Shown here one piece after another: positions 43,246 through 50,953 of a DNA stretch of 64,000 bases. The notes under the pieces were generated by a model. It worked only from the letters and a program-made list of their open reading frames with translations. It made no database searches and was not told the origin of the DNA. Numbering within the stretch: the stretch's first letter is position 1; each line of letters begins with the position of its first letter. The position numbers and the translations under genes are program-made. Source of the DNA: Massilia frigida (GTDB taxonomy: Bacteria > Pseudomonadota > Gammaproteobacteria > Burkholderiales > Burkholderiaceae_D); assembly GCF_011682175.1 (NCBI RefSeq), contig NZ_WHJG01000001.1, forward strand, positions 62,001-126,000, in the 5' to 3' direction.

Positions 43246-44760
43246 ATGAGCAAAACGAAAAAGCTGGATGTTGAAATTCTTCGGTCCGTCCTCTTTTCGG
43301 AGCCAGGCGGCGGCGTAAATACGCAGCTGGATGGTGCCGACAAAAAAGATGACGCATTATATCGCCTATTTGAAGCCGCTGAAAATAATGGAACTATCGG
43401 GGCCATAGATTGGCGAGCCGGGCCGGATGAAACTACCAGTGAAATCGACCGGATGCTGAGCGACCTCGGCATACATGACTTCGACTGGACCTTTATCGAC
43501 CATCTTGCAGACATGGATCAAGGGGAGGTTCTAAGAAATAACAATTTCCTTTGCCATACAAGGGATCAGCTCAAATCAATCGGTTTGAATCTGGCCTATT
43601 TCAACCGCTTCGATGACGCATGCAGATTTTCGATTTTGAGCGATGAGAATTTCTTAAAAATTGATAACATGTTCAAAAAAAATCATATTTCTATTAGTAA
43701 TGATTTTGAACCTGATGCGTACTATTCCTTAGGTAAACTCCATTTAAAGAAAACGGGCTTTTCGCAATCGGGAATGAGCCCTGACGCCGCTATTTTGGAG
43801 CATGAGCAAAAAGAACGAAAGATCAAATCGCTTCGAAAACTGCTGAACGATGAAGCGGCGATGGCGCCTGGTGAGGAAAAACATTCACTTGCCCCTGCGT
43901 ATGCTCGTTTTTCCGTTCCGGAAAAACTGGGCGAAGACAATAACGCGTGGGCAATAAGTTCCGCCATCTCCTTATATGCGACTTGGACGGCACGCCGTGC
44001 TTCCCAGCGAATCATTGATGGAGAAACAGCTTGCCTGCCATTCATCGTGGATAGTTGGCGGCTTGATCTTTTACATCGCGGCTTTCTGGAGCAAAGCTAT
44101 TTGCAAGCGCTTACAGAATTTCCACGTGTTGAAGATTTGACGGGAAATGTCAGCCTTTTTGATGCATGTATATATTGGAGATTAACGATTGCGGCTGCCG
44201 GATTTTACTATTTTGGATACGAAGAAGAGTGGAAATCCTGTGCTGCCTACTACACGATGTTTGAACGTCGGAATGTAATGACAAATTCATACGAGGAAGA
44301 TTTTGAACGCATGCAATGGGCCTTGATACGCTTTCTCGCAAAGGATTGTGCGACGCATGAGGATTTGAATGAACTTTCCAAAATTGAACCATTCGGATCA
44401 TTATTTGGAGCATGGGCTGATGACGATTATTTTACGGAAGCGCTTGATGGCTTATGTGACTGGCACCTCAACCAGTGTCATGCTGCCATTCGGGGCGATA
44501 GTAAAATACATGCGCCAGGATATGATTTTTTACCCGTATGGATCTTATCTATCGCGCGCAAGCGGGAGAAGGAAATTGGCCGCCTTTGCCTGCCGCACAA
44601 CGACTTGATGAGGATAACGGAGAAATATTTATCTATTCCATCGGGTGCCCCTGTCGGACAGCTTGTTACGGACCTCAATGCACTTTACGCAAGGGAATTT
44701 GGTGGTCAGACAGATTTCCATAAGGCTTGGGACACGTATCTTAGTCATGCTCGTCCATGA
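43246..44760 (+). CDS. AT-rich protein of unknown function, possibly an immunity protein
   Basis: 504 residues, not recognised with certainty. Codon use and base composition are strikingly more A/T-rich than every neighbour, with AAT, ATT, GAT and TTT common, so transfer from another organism is likely. The N-terminal 130 residues form an alpha/beta domain (HDFDWTFIDHLADMDQGEVL). The rest is helical, with WTARRASQRIIDGETACLPF, a Trp/Tyr/Phe-rich segment around YWRLTIAAAGFYYFGYEEEW, and a C-terminal YDFLPVWILSIARKREKEIG. The last part loosely recalls DUF1911/PoNi or Imm49-type immunity proteins, but this is weak. No signal peptide, membrane segment or linked toxin gene. Confidence 0.75.
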   Translation: MSKTKKLDVEILRSVLFSEPGGGVNTQLDGADKKDDALYRLFEAAENNGTIGAIDWRAGPDETTSEIDRMLSDLGIHDFDWTFIDHLADMDQGEVLRNNNFLCHTRDQLKSIGLNLAYFNRFDDACRFSILSDENFLKIDNMFKKNHISISNDFEPDAYYSLGKLHLKKTGFSQSGMSPDAAILEHEQKERKIKSLRKLLNDEAAMAPGEEKHSLAPAYARFSVPEKLGEDNNAWAISSAISLYATWTARRASQRIIDGETACLPFIVDSWRLDLLHRGFLEQSYLQALTEFPRVEDLTGNVSLFDACIYWRLTIAAAGFYYFGYEEEWKSCAAYYTMFERRNVMTNSYEEDFERMQWALIRFLAKDCATHEDLNELSKIEPFGSLFGAWADDDYFTEALDGLCDWHLNQCHAAIRGDSKIHAPGYDFLPVWILSIARKREKEIGRLCLPHNDLMRITEKYLSIPSGAPVGQLVTDLNALYAREFGGQTDFHKAWDTYLSHARP

Positions 44761-44994
44761 CATCTGGCACGCCGCGCGTCGTGATCGCCCATGGGCCAAG
44801 CTGTAATGCACCATACGCCCCCTTGGCGTTCAAGAAAATACCCGGCGTCTGGAGGGAGGCAGCCACCTTCCTTGCACCGCCGGCCATGGGCAATCTAAAG
44901 TCAAGCCACGGCAGCCGATTTCCCTGTATCGAACGGCCAACTTACGCTAGGTGGATCCGCACCAATCGCGGATCTTGAAGTCGCCGAACGCCAT
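44761..44994. other. Intergenic region between acquired gene and M14 gene
   Basis: Contains a short open frame (44757-44978) without ribosome-binding site or recognisable domain. Convergent genes end on both sides. I see no clear terminator or RNA. Confidence 0.3.
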
Positions 44995-46683
44995 TTACAT
45001 CACCGACAGCACCGGATAGCGCCGCCACTCCGGTTCCACATAGCGCGCGCAATTGGCGAAGATGAAGTCGAGCACCGCGCACTGGTCCGACAACAAGGCC
45101 GGATGGGCCGCCTTCCAGGCCTCGAACTTCGCCTGCAAGGCCGGTTCGTCGCGCAGCAGTTCGAGCGCGTGGTCCTCGAACACGTAATCCGAAAACGCTT
45201 CCTTCTTCTCCAGCACACTGTTGAAAAATCCCCAGCGCAAGAAGCTGTCGTGGCCCTGCGGCTCCAGCGTTTCGACCACGTAGCGCGCCATGTCCTGGTC
45301 CAGCGCAATCCACCAGTCGCCCGCGCGCAGGGTCACGGCCTGGGTGACCGTCTCCAGCTGCATGTCGTCATGGAACATATGGCCTTCGTACGCATTCGCG
45401 CGCGAGCCGACCGACACGATGCGGTAGCAGCGCACCTCTTGCATGCGGTCGGCCTCGATGCGCTGCATCGCCACGCCGTTCCACTGCAAGCGCTCGACCA
45501 CTTCGCGCCAGGCTTGCGGCACCACATACGCGCGCGGCGTCGCCACCACGATATCAGCCGGGAAGCTGTTGAAGTAGGCGATGTCGCGCTCCCACGGCTC
45601 GTTGCGGTCGTACGACAGGCGCGTGTAATTGCCGATCACGCTAGGCGTGTACCTGGCCGCATAGCCGCGGAACGGGAAGGTGGAAGGATTGTCCGCATCC
45701 ATGGACCAGTGCACCGGCCACTCGCGCCGCGCCTTGCCCTCGTCGCGCGCGGCGCGGCGCAGTGCCTGGATGGTGGCCGCCTGCGCGGCCGTGAAATCGA
45801 GCGCCGTTTCGACCAGCGCGCGCATCGCGTCGTAGCGGTCGGCATAAGGCTTGAGCATGTGCGTTTCGGGCATGAAGCCGATGGTGTGGTGCAGCGCCGC
45901 GAAGCCGGTCGAAAAGCGCGGCGTTTCCAGGAATTCGGCAATGCCGTGGTCCGGGCTGTCCTTGACTGGATTGACATACGGGCAGGTCGGCCAGCCGCGC
46001 CGCGCCATTTCGCCGAACATATGCGGCAGCATGGTGCCGCGCAAAAATTCGCCGAGCGCGCCGCCAAGCTTGTCGGCCTGGGTGTGAATCAGGGTCATCG
46101 TGTATGGATAATCGGCGCCGTTGGAGGTGTGGGTGTCGACCATCACATCCGGGTCCCAGGCGGTGAACAGCTTGTTGAACACCTGCGCGGTGAGGCTGTC
46201 GCACTTGACGAAATCGCGGTTCAGGTCGAGGTGGCGGCTGTTGCCGCGAAAGCCGAACTGCTCGGGACCGTCCTGGTTCACGCGCGAGGTGTTGGCGCGG
46301 TTGATGCTGCCGTCGACGTTGTACAGTGGGACGAACAGGAATACGGTCTTGCCCAGCGCGGCCAGGCGCGCAGGCTCGGTGCAGAAGTCGCGCACCAGCG
46401 CCATGCAGGCGTCCACGCCTTCCGGCTCGCCCGGATGGATGCCGTTATTGTTGAAGAAGACCGGACGCCCTTCGTCTTTCAGGCGCTGGCGGTCGAACAC
46501 CCCGTCGGCGGTGATGACGCCGGCGTGGATCGGCAGGCCGGCGTCCGAGGTGCCGACCACGCCGAAGTGCAGCACGCGGGGGAAGCGGCGCGCCAGTTCT
46601 TCGTACCATGCGATGCAGTCAGCCCAGGTCGTGGTCTGATTCTGGTTGCCCTGTTCGTAGGGCGTTTTCAATTCGTTCGACAT
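44995..46683 (-). CDS. M14 family zinc carboxypeptidase
   Basis: 562 residues without signal peptide, so cytoplasmic. M14 motifs: zinc ligands His83 and Glu86 in NNNGIHPGEPEGVDAC, the substrate-binding Arg156 in HLDLNRDFVK, and the third zinc ligand His185 in VMVDTHTSNGADYP. Ends with a beta-rich C-terminal extension (about 350-562) that is not part of the basic peptidase. The lack of export separates it from the many periplasmic peptidases nearby. It follows the histidine kinase gene after about 48 nt upstream but is read away from the shared signalling operon end only if transcription continues; co-transcription is unlikely because it lies downstream of the kinase stop on the same strand with no overlap. 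Confidence 0.88.
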   Translation of the reverse strand: MSNELKTPYEQGNQNQTTTWADCIAWYEELARRFPRVLHFGVVGTSDAGLPIHAGVITADGVFDRQRLKDEGRPVFFNNNGIHPGEPEGVDACMALVRDFCTEPARLAALGKTVFLFVPLYNVDGSINRANTSRVNQDGPEQFGFRGNSRHLDLNRDFVKCDSLTAQVFNKLFTAWDPDVMVDTHTSNGADYPYTMTLIHTQADKLGGALGEFLRGTMLPHMFGEMARRGWPTCPYVNPVKDSPDHGIAEFLETPRFSTGFAALHHTIGFMPETHMLKPYADRYDAMRALVETALDFTAAQAATIQALRRAARDEGKARREWPVHWSMDADNPSTFPFRGYAARYTPSVIGNYTRLSYDRNEPWERDIAYFNSFPADIVVATPRAYVVPQAWREVVERLQWNGVAMQRIEADRMQEVRCYRIVSVGSRANAYEGHMFHDDMQLETVTQAVTLRAGDWWIALDQDMARYVVETLEPQGHDSFLRWGFFNSVLEKKEAFSDYVFEDHALELLRDEPALQAKFEAWKAAHPALLSDQCAVLDFIFANCARYVEPEWRRYPVLSVM

Positions 46684-46731
46684 GATGTGTTGTGCGATGA
46701 AGGTTAATACAGTGGGAATACGATACAGCAG

Positions 46732-48225
46732 TCAGGCCGCTTGTGCGATCGGCAGGGCGATGCCGATCACGGTGCCTTTGTCAGGCTCGGAGCTGAAGTC
46801 GATGGTGCCGCCCAGCGCGTACACGCGTTCGCGCATGCCGATAATGCCGATGCCGGACGAGGCGCTGGCGGTGCTGAAGCCGGCGCCATCGTCGGCGATT
46901 TCGATATGCAGCGTGTCATCCTGCTCGGACAAGGTCATCGCCACCTGCGCATGCGTGGCGCCGGCGTGCTTGAGCACATTCGACAGCGCTTCCTGCACGA
47001 TGCGGTAAGCGGAAATGGCCAGTTCGCTCTCCAGGCCCGAAAAATCGCCGTCGGAGTGGAACTGGAAGTGGCATTCCGGATGGCTGGTGTCGTAGTGGCG
47101 AATCATTTCTTCCACCGCGCCGTGCAGGCCGAGCATGTCGAGCACCTCGGGGCGCAGGCGCCGCACCAGGCGCCGTCCGCTGGCGTACAGGTCGAGCGTG
47201 AGCTTGGTGATCGCTTGCGACTTCTGCTTGATCTCGTCGATCATCGGGCCCTGCTCCACCTTGCCGGCCAGGTGCAGAATACTTTGCGATTCCAGGCGCG
47301 CGGCGATCAGCGAGGCATTGAGTTCGTCGTGGATCTCGATGGCGATGCTCTTGCGCTCATCTTCGACGATCGAGTTCACTTTCTGGATCAGCTTGCGCTT
47401 GTCGGCATCGGCCTTGAGCGCTTCGTTGCGCGATTCGACCAGGTCCTTGGTGCGTTCGGCGACCTTGTTTTCCAGGTCCTGGCGCGAGCGGCCCAGCGCC
47501 ACCGACATTTCGGTGATCGATTCCTGCAGTTCCCCCACCTCGCCGCCGGTGGTGACGGGCAGCGCCACCTGGTAGTTCCCGCCACGGATTTCGCGCAGCG
47601 CGCCGATCGAGGACTTGAGCGGAATGGTCAGGCTGCGCGCCAGCACGTAGGCCAGCGCGCCGCTGACCACCAGCGCCAGCGCGGCCATCGCCAGCTCGAC
47701 CTGGAAGCGGCGCGCCTGCTTGTGCAGCATGTTCGTGGGCGACATCGTCACCCGCACGTAGCCCACCACTTCGGTCGGCACGGTGGTCGGCTTGGTGTCG
47801 CTCGACCCCGACACGTGCGGCACGCCGTTGTCCGAGAACAGGTTAATCCAGATCATCTGCTTCTTGATCGGCGCTTCGTAAAAACGGTCTTCGCCGACGG
47901 CGGAGTTCTGCGAGACGACGCTGATGGCGCCCTTCTGGTTGGCGTCCACCACTTCGATGCGGTGGATGCTCTTGTCCGACTGGACCAGGCCATTGATGGT
48001 CAGGCGCAGGTCGGACAGGTTGCCCGAGATGACGTTGTATTCGCTGGTTTCGGCCAGGGCCTTGGCCAGGATGCGGCCGCGCTCTTCCAGCTCCAGCGCC
48101 ACCTGGGCGCGGTGCGAGTACCAGGAGTAGCCGACGAAGGACGAGAACAGGAACACCACCGGCAGCATGGTGATGAAGGCCATGCGCGTGCCGATGCTCC
48201 AGCTTTGCCAGAATCGCAGCTTCAT
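46732..48225 (-). CDS. Sensor histidine kinase (NarL-type, HisKA_3)
   Basis: 497 residues. First membrane helix at about 15-35 (MAFITMLPVVFLFSSFVGYS), periplasmic sensor region to about 175, second helix at about 178-198 (LAMAALALVVSGALAYVLAR), HAMP domain at about 200-250, coiled coil, then HisKA_3 with the phospho-acceptor His299 in AIEIHDELNAS. ATPase motifs: N box AYRIVQEALSNVLKHA, G1 DDGAGFS, G2 SGIGIIGMRERV. Start ATG overlaps the stop of the binding-protein gene (ATGA), so the two are coupled. Partner of the response regulator at 49298-49954. Confidence 0.92.
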   Translation of the reverse strand: MKLRFWQSWSIGTRMAFITMLPVVFLFSSFVGYSWYSHRAQVALELEERGRILAKALAETSEYNVISGNLSDLRLTINGLVQSDKSIHRIEVVDANQKGAISVVSQNSAVGEDRFYEAPIKKQMIWINLFSDNGVPHVSGSSDTKPTTVPTEVVGYVRVTMSPTNMLHKQARRFQVELAMAALALVVSGALAYVLARSLTIPLKSSIGALREIRGGNYQVALPVTTGGEVGELQESITEMSVALGRSRQDLENKVAERTKDLVESRNEALKADADKRKLIQKVNSIVEDERKSIAIEIHDELNASLIAARLESQSILHLAGKVEQGPMIDEIKQKSQAITKLTLDLYASGRRLVRRLRPEVLDMLGLHGAVEEMIRHYDTSHPECHFQFHSDGDFSGLESELAISAYRIVQEALSNVLKHAGATHAQVAMTLSEQDDTLHIEIADDGAGFSTASASSGIGIIGMRERVYALGGTIDFSSEPDKGTVIGIALPIAQAA

Positions 48226-49298
48226 CGGCGCCTCACCGGTGGACGGCGCGTGAAATGGCGGGCGGCGTCGTCGACCGCCACGTCGAGCGAGCGCGCCACG
48301 CCTTCGTTGATGACGGTGCTGAAGTAGCGCGGGAACTGGGGCGGCGCCAGTTCGCCCGTGGCCACGAATTCGTTGGCCACGTCGGCCACCTGGGCGTTGA
48401 TCTGCTCGATGGTGGAATAGGTGGTGGCCAGTGCGCCGGCCATGACCATGTCGGCCGAAAAGCCGATCACCGCCTGGTTGTGGCGGTAGGTCGAGAGCAG
48501 GATGTTGCGCACGTTTTCGGTGTTGTAGACGCTGCGGTCGGGCATGGCCAGCAGGACCTCGGTTTTGCCGATGCGGTTCAGGACCACGTTGATATCCTCA
48601 CTGGGGTCGTAATGTTCGATTTCGGCGATGCCTTGCAGCGTCGGTTTCAGAAAGCCCGTATTACTGCTGACGATGGCGGCCACGCGCACGGGGCGCTTGT
48701 AGAGCAGCTCGATCAGGCGCAGCTGGTCGACCGGGGCCGGCTCGGCGTAGATGGCGGTCATGGACAGCGCGCGCGCGGGCAGCAGGCCTTCGGTGACGGA
48801 GCGCCAGACCTGGCTGGAGGTGAAGGCGGCGATAACGACGCAGTCGCACTTGCGCGCGGCCACGTTGCGCAATGCGACCGGGCCGATGGCGACGTATACC
48901 ATGCGCCGGTGCTGGGCCAGTTCGGTGCGAAAGCCGCCGAAGATGGGGACCAGCTGCTTGTACAAGTCGTCGGCGATGCGGCGCGTGACGCCGGAATCGT
49001 CGGCGGTGACGATCTGGAAGCGAAAGCCGGTGGGGTCGGTAGCGTTGGCCGGGCTGGCGACACCGGCTGCGCCGGCGGCGCTGGCGAACGTGAGGCCGAG
49101 GACCAGGGCGATGGCCGGCAGCGCACGCCAACCGCCGTCGCCCCCGCGACGGCGGGGGCCCAAGTTCGTGCCGCAGCCAACGGCTGAAGATGCCACCTGC
49201 CTTCCCGCCAACTGCCGCCTTGGCGCGGAAACGACGGTCGGGCGAAAGCGCGCGTTCGCGATCCATCTGCTCAAGCCTGCGAACACGCGACCTCCCAC
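48222..49298 (-). CDS. Periplasmic phosphate/phosphonate-like binding protein of the signalling operon
   Basis: Up to 358 residues. The typical mature fold of PhnD-like ABC binding proteins is visible in GFRFQIVTADDSGVTRRIAD, IFGGFRTELAQHRRMVYVAI and VSSNTGFLKPTLQGIAEIEH. The signal-like helix is WRALPAIALVLGLTFASAAG, at residues 56-75 if the frame starts at the GTG 49298, whose first bases overlap the response regulator stop (TAGTG). The preceding 40 residues are encoded by a REP-like repeat (49137-49234), so the true start is uncertain; a GTG at 49196 is another option. Ends overlapping the kinase start, so it likely supplies the kinase with a ligand signal. Confidence 0.78.
   Translation of the reverse strand: MGGRVFAGLSRWIANARFRPTVVSAPRRQLAGRQVASSAVGCGTNLGPRRRGGDGGWRALPAIALVLGLTFASAAGAAGVASPANATDPTGFRFQIVTADDSGVTRRIADDLYKQLVPIFGGFRTELAQHRRMVYVAIGPVALRNVAARKCDCVVIAAFTSSQVWRSVTEGLLPARALSMTAIYAEPAPVDQLRLIELLYKRPVRVAAIVSSNTGFLKPTLQGIAEIEHYDPSEDINVVLNRIGKTEVLLAMPDRSVYNTENVRNILLSTYRHNQAVIGFSADMVMAGALATTYSTIEQINAQVADVANEFVATGELAPPQFPRYFSTVINEGVARSLDVAVDDAARHFTRRPPVRRR
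49137..49234 (-). repeat. Bipartite REP-like hairpin element, copy 2
   Basis: Same layout as the element at 5668-5764: a left hairpin GCCCCCGC (49140-49147) / GCGGGGGC (49152-49159), about 40 nt of spacer, then CTTCCCGCCAACTGCCGCCT with its inverted half ending GCGGAAACGAC. It differs at several positions from copy 1 and the right palindrome has decayed. It lies inside the open frame of the binding-protein gene, just before its signal helix. Confidence 0.7.
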
Positions 49299-49954
49299 TA
49301 CGGCTCGATCAAGCCGTACTTGACGGCCAGCTTGGTGATATACGCCTGCCGGTGCACGCCCAGCTTTTCCTTGACCGACTGGCTGATATTGCTGATCGTC
49401 TTGGTCGACAGATTGAGCTTTTCGGCGATTTCGGCATTGGTCAGTCCTTCGGCCATCAGCTTGAAGATCTCCAGGCCGCGCTGGTCGAGCTGCGACTGCG
49501 GCGAGGCGTCGCCGCGCACCGACAGGTTGGCCAGGCGCTCGGCGATCTGCGGCAGGAAATACAGCTTGCCCTCATGCGCGTGGCGCACCGCCGTGGCCAG
49601 GTCGGCCGGGTCGCAATCCTTGGTGACGAAGGCGCGCGCGCCCAGGCGGTAGGTTTCCTTGATCAGGCTATCCTGGTCGAACTGGCTCAGGAACACGATG
49701 CGCGCCGCCGGAAACTTTTGCAGGATGCTCTTGGCCGCATCCAGCCCGGTCAGCTCGGTGCCGAAGCGGATATCGAGCACCAGCACGTCCGGATCGAGGG
49801 CGGCATACATCTCTTCGGCTTCATCGGGCGTCTTGGCCTGCCCCACCACATCCATGCCGACACCGGCCAGCGACATGGCGAAACCGGTCATCACAATCGG
49901 ATGGTCGTCCGCCAGCAAGACCCGAATCGATTTTTGCTCAGTCTGCACTTTCAT
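49298..49954 (-). CDS. LuxR/NarL-type response regulator
   Basis: 218 residues. Receiver domain: VLLADDHPIVMTGFAMSL acidic pocket, phospho-acceptor Asp61 in PDVLVLDIRFG, Ser in IVFLSQFDQ and Lys in ARAFVTKDCDP. LuxR HTH near the C-terminus: GLEIFKLMAEGLTNAEIAEK and STKTISNISQSVKEKLGVHR. First gene of a three-gene transcript with the binding protein and histidine kinase, all with overlapping ends. It should therefore bind DNA in response to the ligand detected by the binding protein/kinase pair. Confidence 0.93.
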   Translation of the reverse strand: MKVQTEQKSIRVLLADDHPIVMTGFAMSLAGVGMDVVGQAKTPDEAEEMYAALDPDVLVLDIRFGTELTGLDAAKSILQKFPAARIVFLSQFDQDSLIKETYRLGARAFVTKDCDPADLATAVRHAHEGKLYFLPQIAERLANLSVRGDASPQSQLDQRGLEIFKLMAEGLTNAEIAEKLNLSTKTISNISQSVKEKLGVHRQAYITKLAVKYGLIEP

Positions 49955-50265
49955 TCTCCACGGGTAAAGGCTGCGTTGACTTACCCCGCCTTGCCATTGA
50001 ATCGCACCAATATGTGCGACCCGACCGCAGGCACGCCGCGCCTACCAGATTATTTCACACATCCGCCCCTGACGCGAGCCATCGCCCACCCGGCAGGATT
50101 TGCCAGAAGAATCACCCGCATGGAAGCAAGCACGGCAATAAAATTACTACGAAAACCCTTCTTAATTGCTATGACATAGCATATATTTGATCCATGGACT
50201 GGAAATAGCGGTGCGGACTTCCACCATGCGAGCCATTTCGTGAACACAACAATACGGAGCACACC
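49955..50265. promoter_or_regulatory. Divergent promoter region between response regulator and TonB-like gene
   Basis: 311 nt with no ORF that looks coding. The centre is A/T-rich (about 50120-50200) and includes the imperfect palindrome GCTATGACATAGC followed by ATATATT, a plausible promoter/operator zone for the right-hand gene. No RNA or terminator recognised. Confidence 0.4.
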
Positions 50266-50934
50266 ATGCATTTTTCTCAACAGCATATTGGCAGCGGCAA
50301 CAAATTCAGCAAAATGGCCATCGTCACCGCGCTGCACGTCCTCGTTGGCGCGGCGCTGATTCACAATATGAACCGGGTTCCGGCGTTTACGGGTACCGAA
50401 TCGGGGCCGATCGAGGTGACGCCCGTGCTCGAAAAACCGCTTGAGCCGCCTCCGGAGCCGGAGCAGTTCAAGACCGATCCGGTGGTGCCGCCGCTCCTGA
50501 TTCCCAAGTCCGTTGTCGATGTCCTGCCGCCGCCCCCGGACGTGGTCATTACCGGCGCCATCATCGACAAGGTGCCGCCGCCGCCGGTAGCGACCGGACC
50601 GGGGCGCAAGGTCGAGCAGGTCATCCCACCGTCCGTGGTGGCGGCGGCCAAACAGACCCGGACCGCCGTGCTGGCCGACGCTTCGGCCTGCGTCAAACCC
50701 GACTACCCGGCGCGCGCCGCCCGCAATGGCGACACCGGCACCGTCAACCTCGCGCTGCTGGTCGGCGTGGATGGCAAGGTGAGCGACGCCCGCGTCGACA
50801 AATCGAGCGGATCGCGTGAACTCGACAAGGCCGCCGTCGCCGCCCTGAGCATGTGCAAGTTCAAGCCCGCCACGACCAACGGCGTCGCCGAACCCGCATG
50901 GGCGCAGATCGCCTACGTCTGGACGCTCGACTGA
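50266..50934 (+). CDS. TonB-family energy transducer protein
   Basis: 222 residues, small for TonB. One N-terminal transmembrane segment at about 17-34 (MAIVTALHVLVGAALIH), a proline/glutamate-rich periplasmic linker at about 48-120 with EPPPEPEQF and PPPPDV, and a C-terminal TonB_C domain from about 140 (CVKPDYPARAARNGDTGTVN) with LLVGVDGKVSDARVDKSSGS. TonB couples the proton-motive ExbB/ExbD motor to outer-membrane receptors such as those at 11755-14088 and 55070-57262; exbBD is not in the window. Not followed by a receptor gene but by an M28-like gene 19 nt later. Confidence 0.88.
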   Translation: MHFSQQHIGSGNKFSKMAIVTALHVLVGAALIHNMNRVPAFTGTESGPIEVTPVLEKPLEPPPEPEQFKTDPVVPPLLIPKSVVDVLPPPPDVVITGAIIDKVPPPPVATGPGRKVEQVIPPSVVAAAKQTRTAVLADASACVKPDYPARAARNGDTGTVNLALLVGVDGKVSDARVDKSSGSRELDKAAVAALSMCKFKPATTNGVAEPAWAQIAYVWTLD

Positions 50935-50953
50935 GCGAAGCGCCCGGCCCGCC

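Noticed and set aside
44757-44978. 73-codon plus-strand ORF after the AT-rich gene
   Set aside because: No Shine-Dalgarno sequence, no hydrophobic or domain signal, and composition like non-coding spacer.
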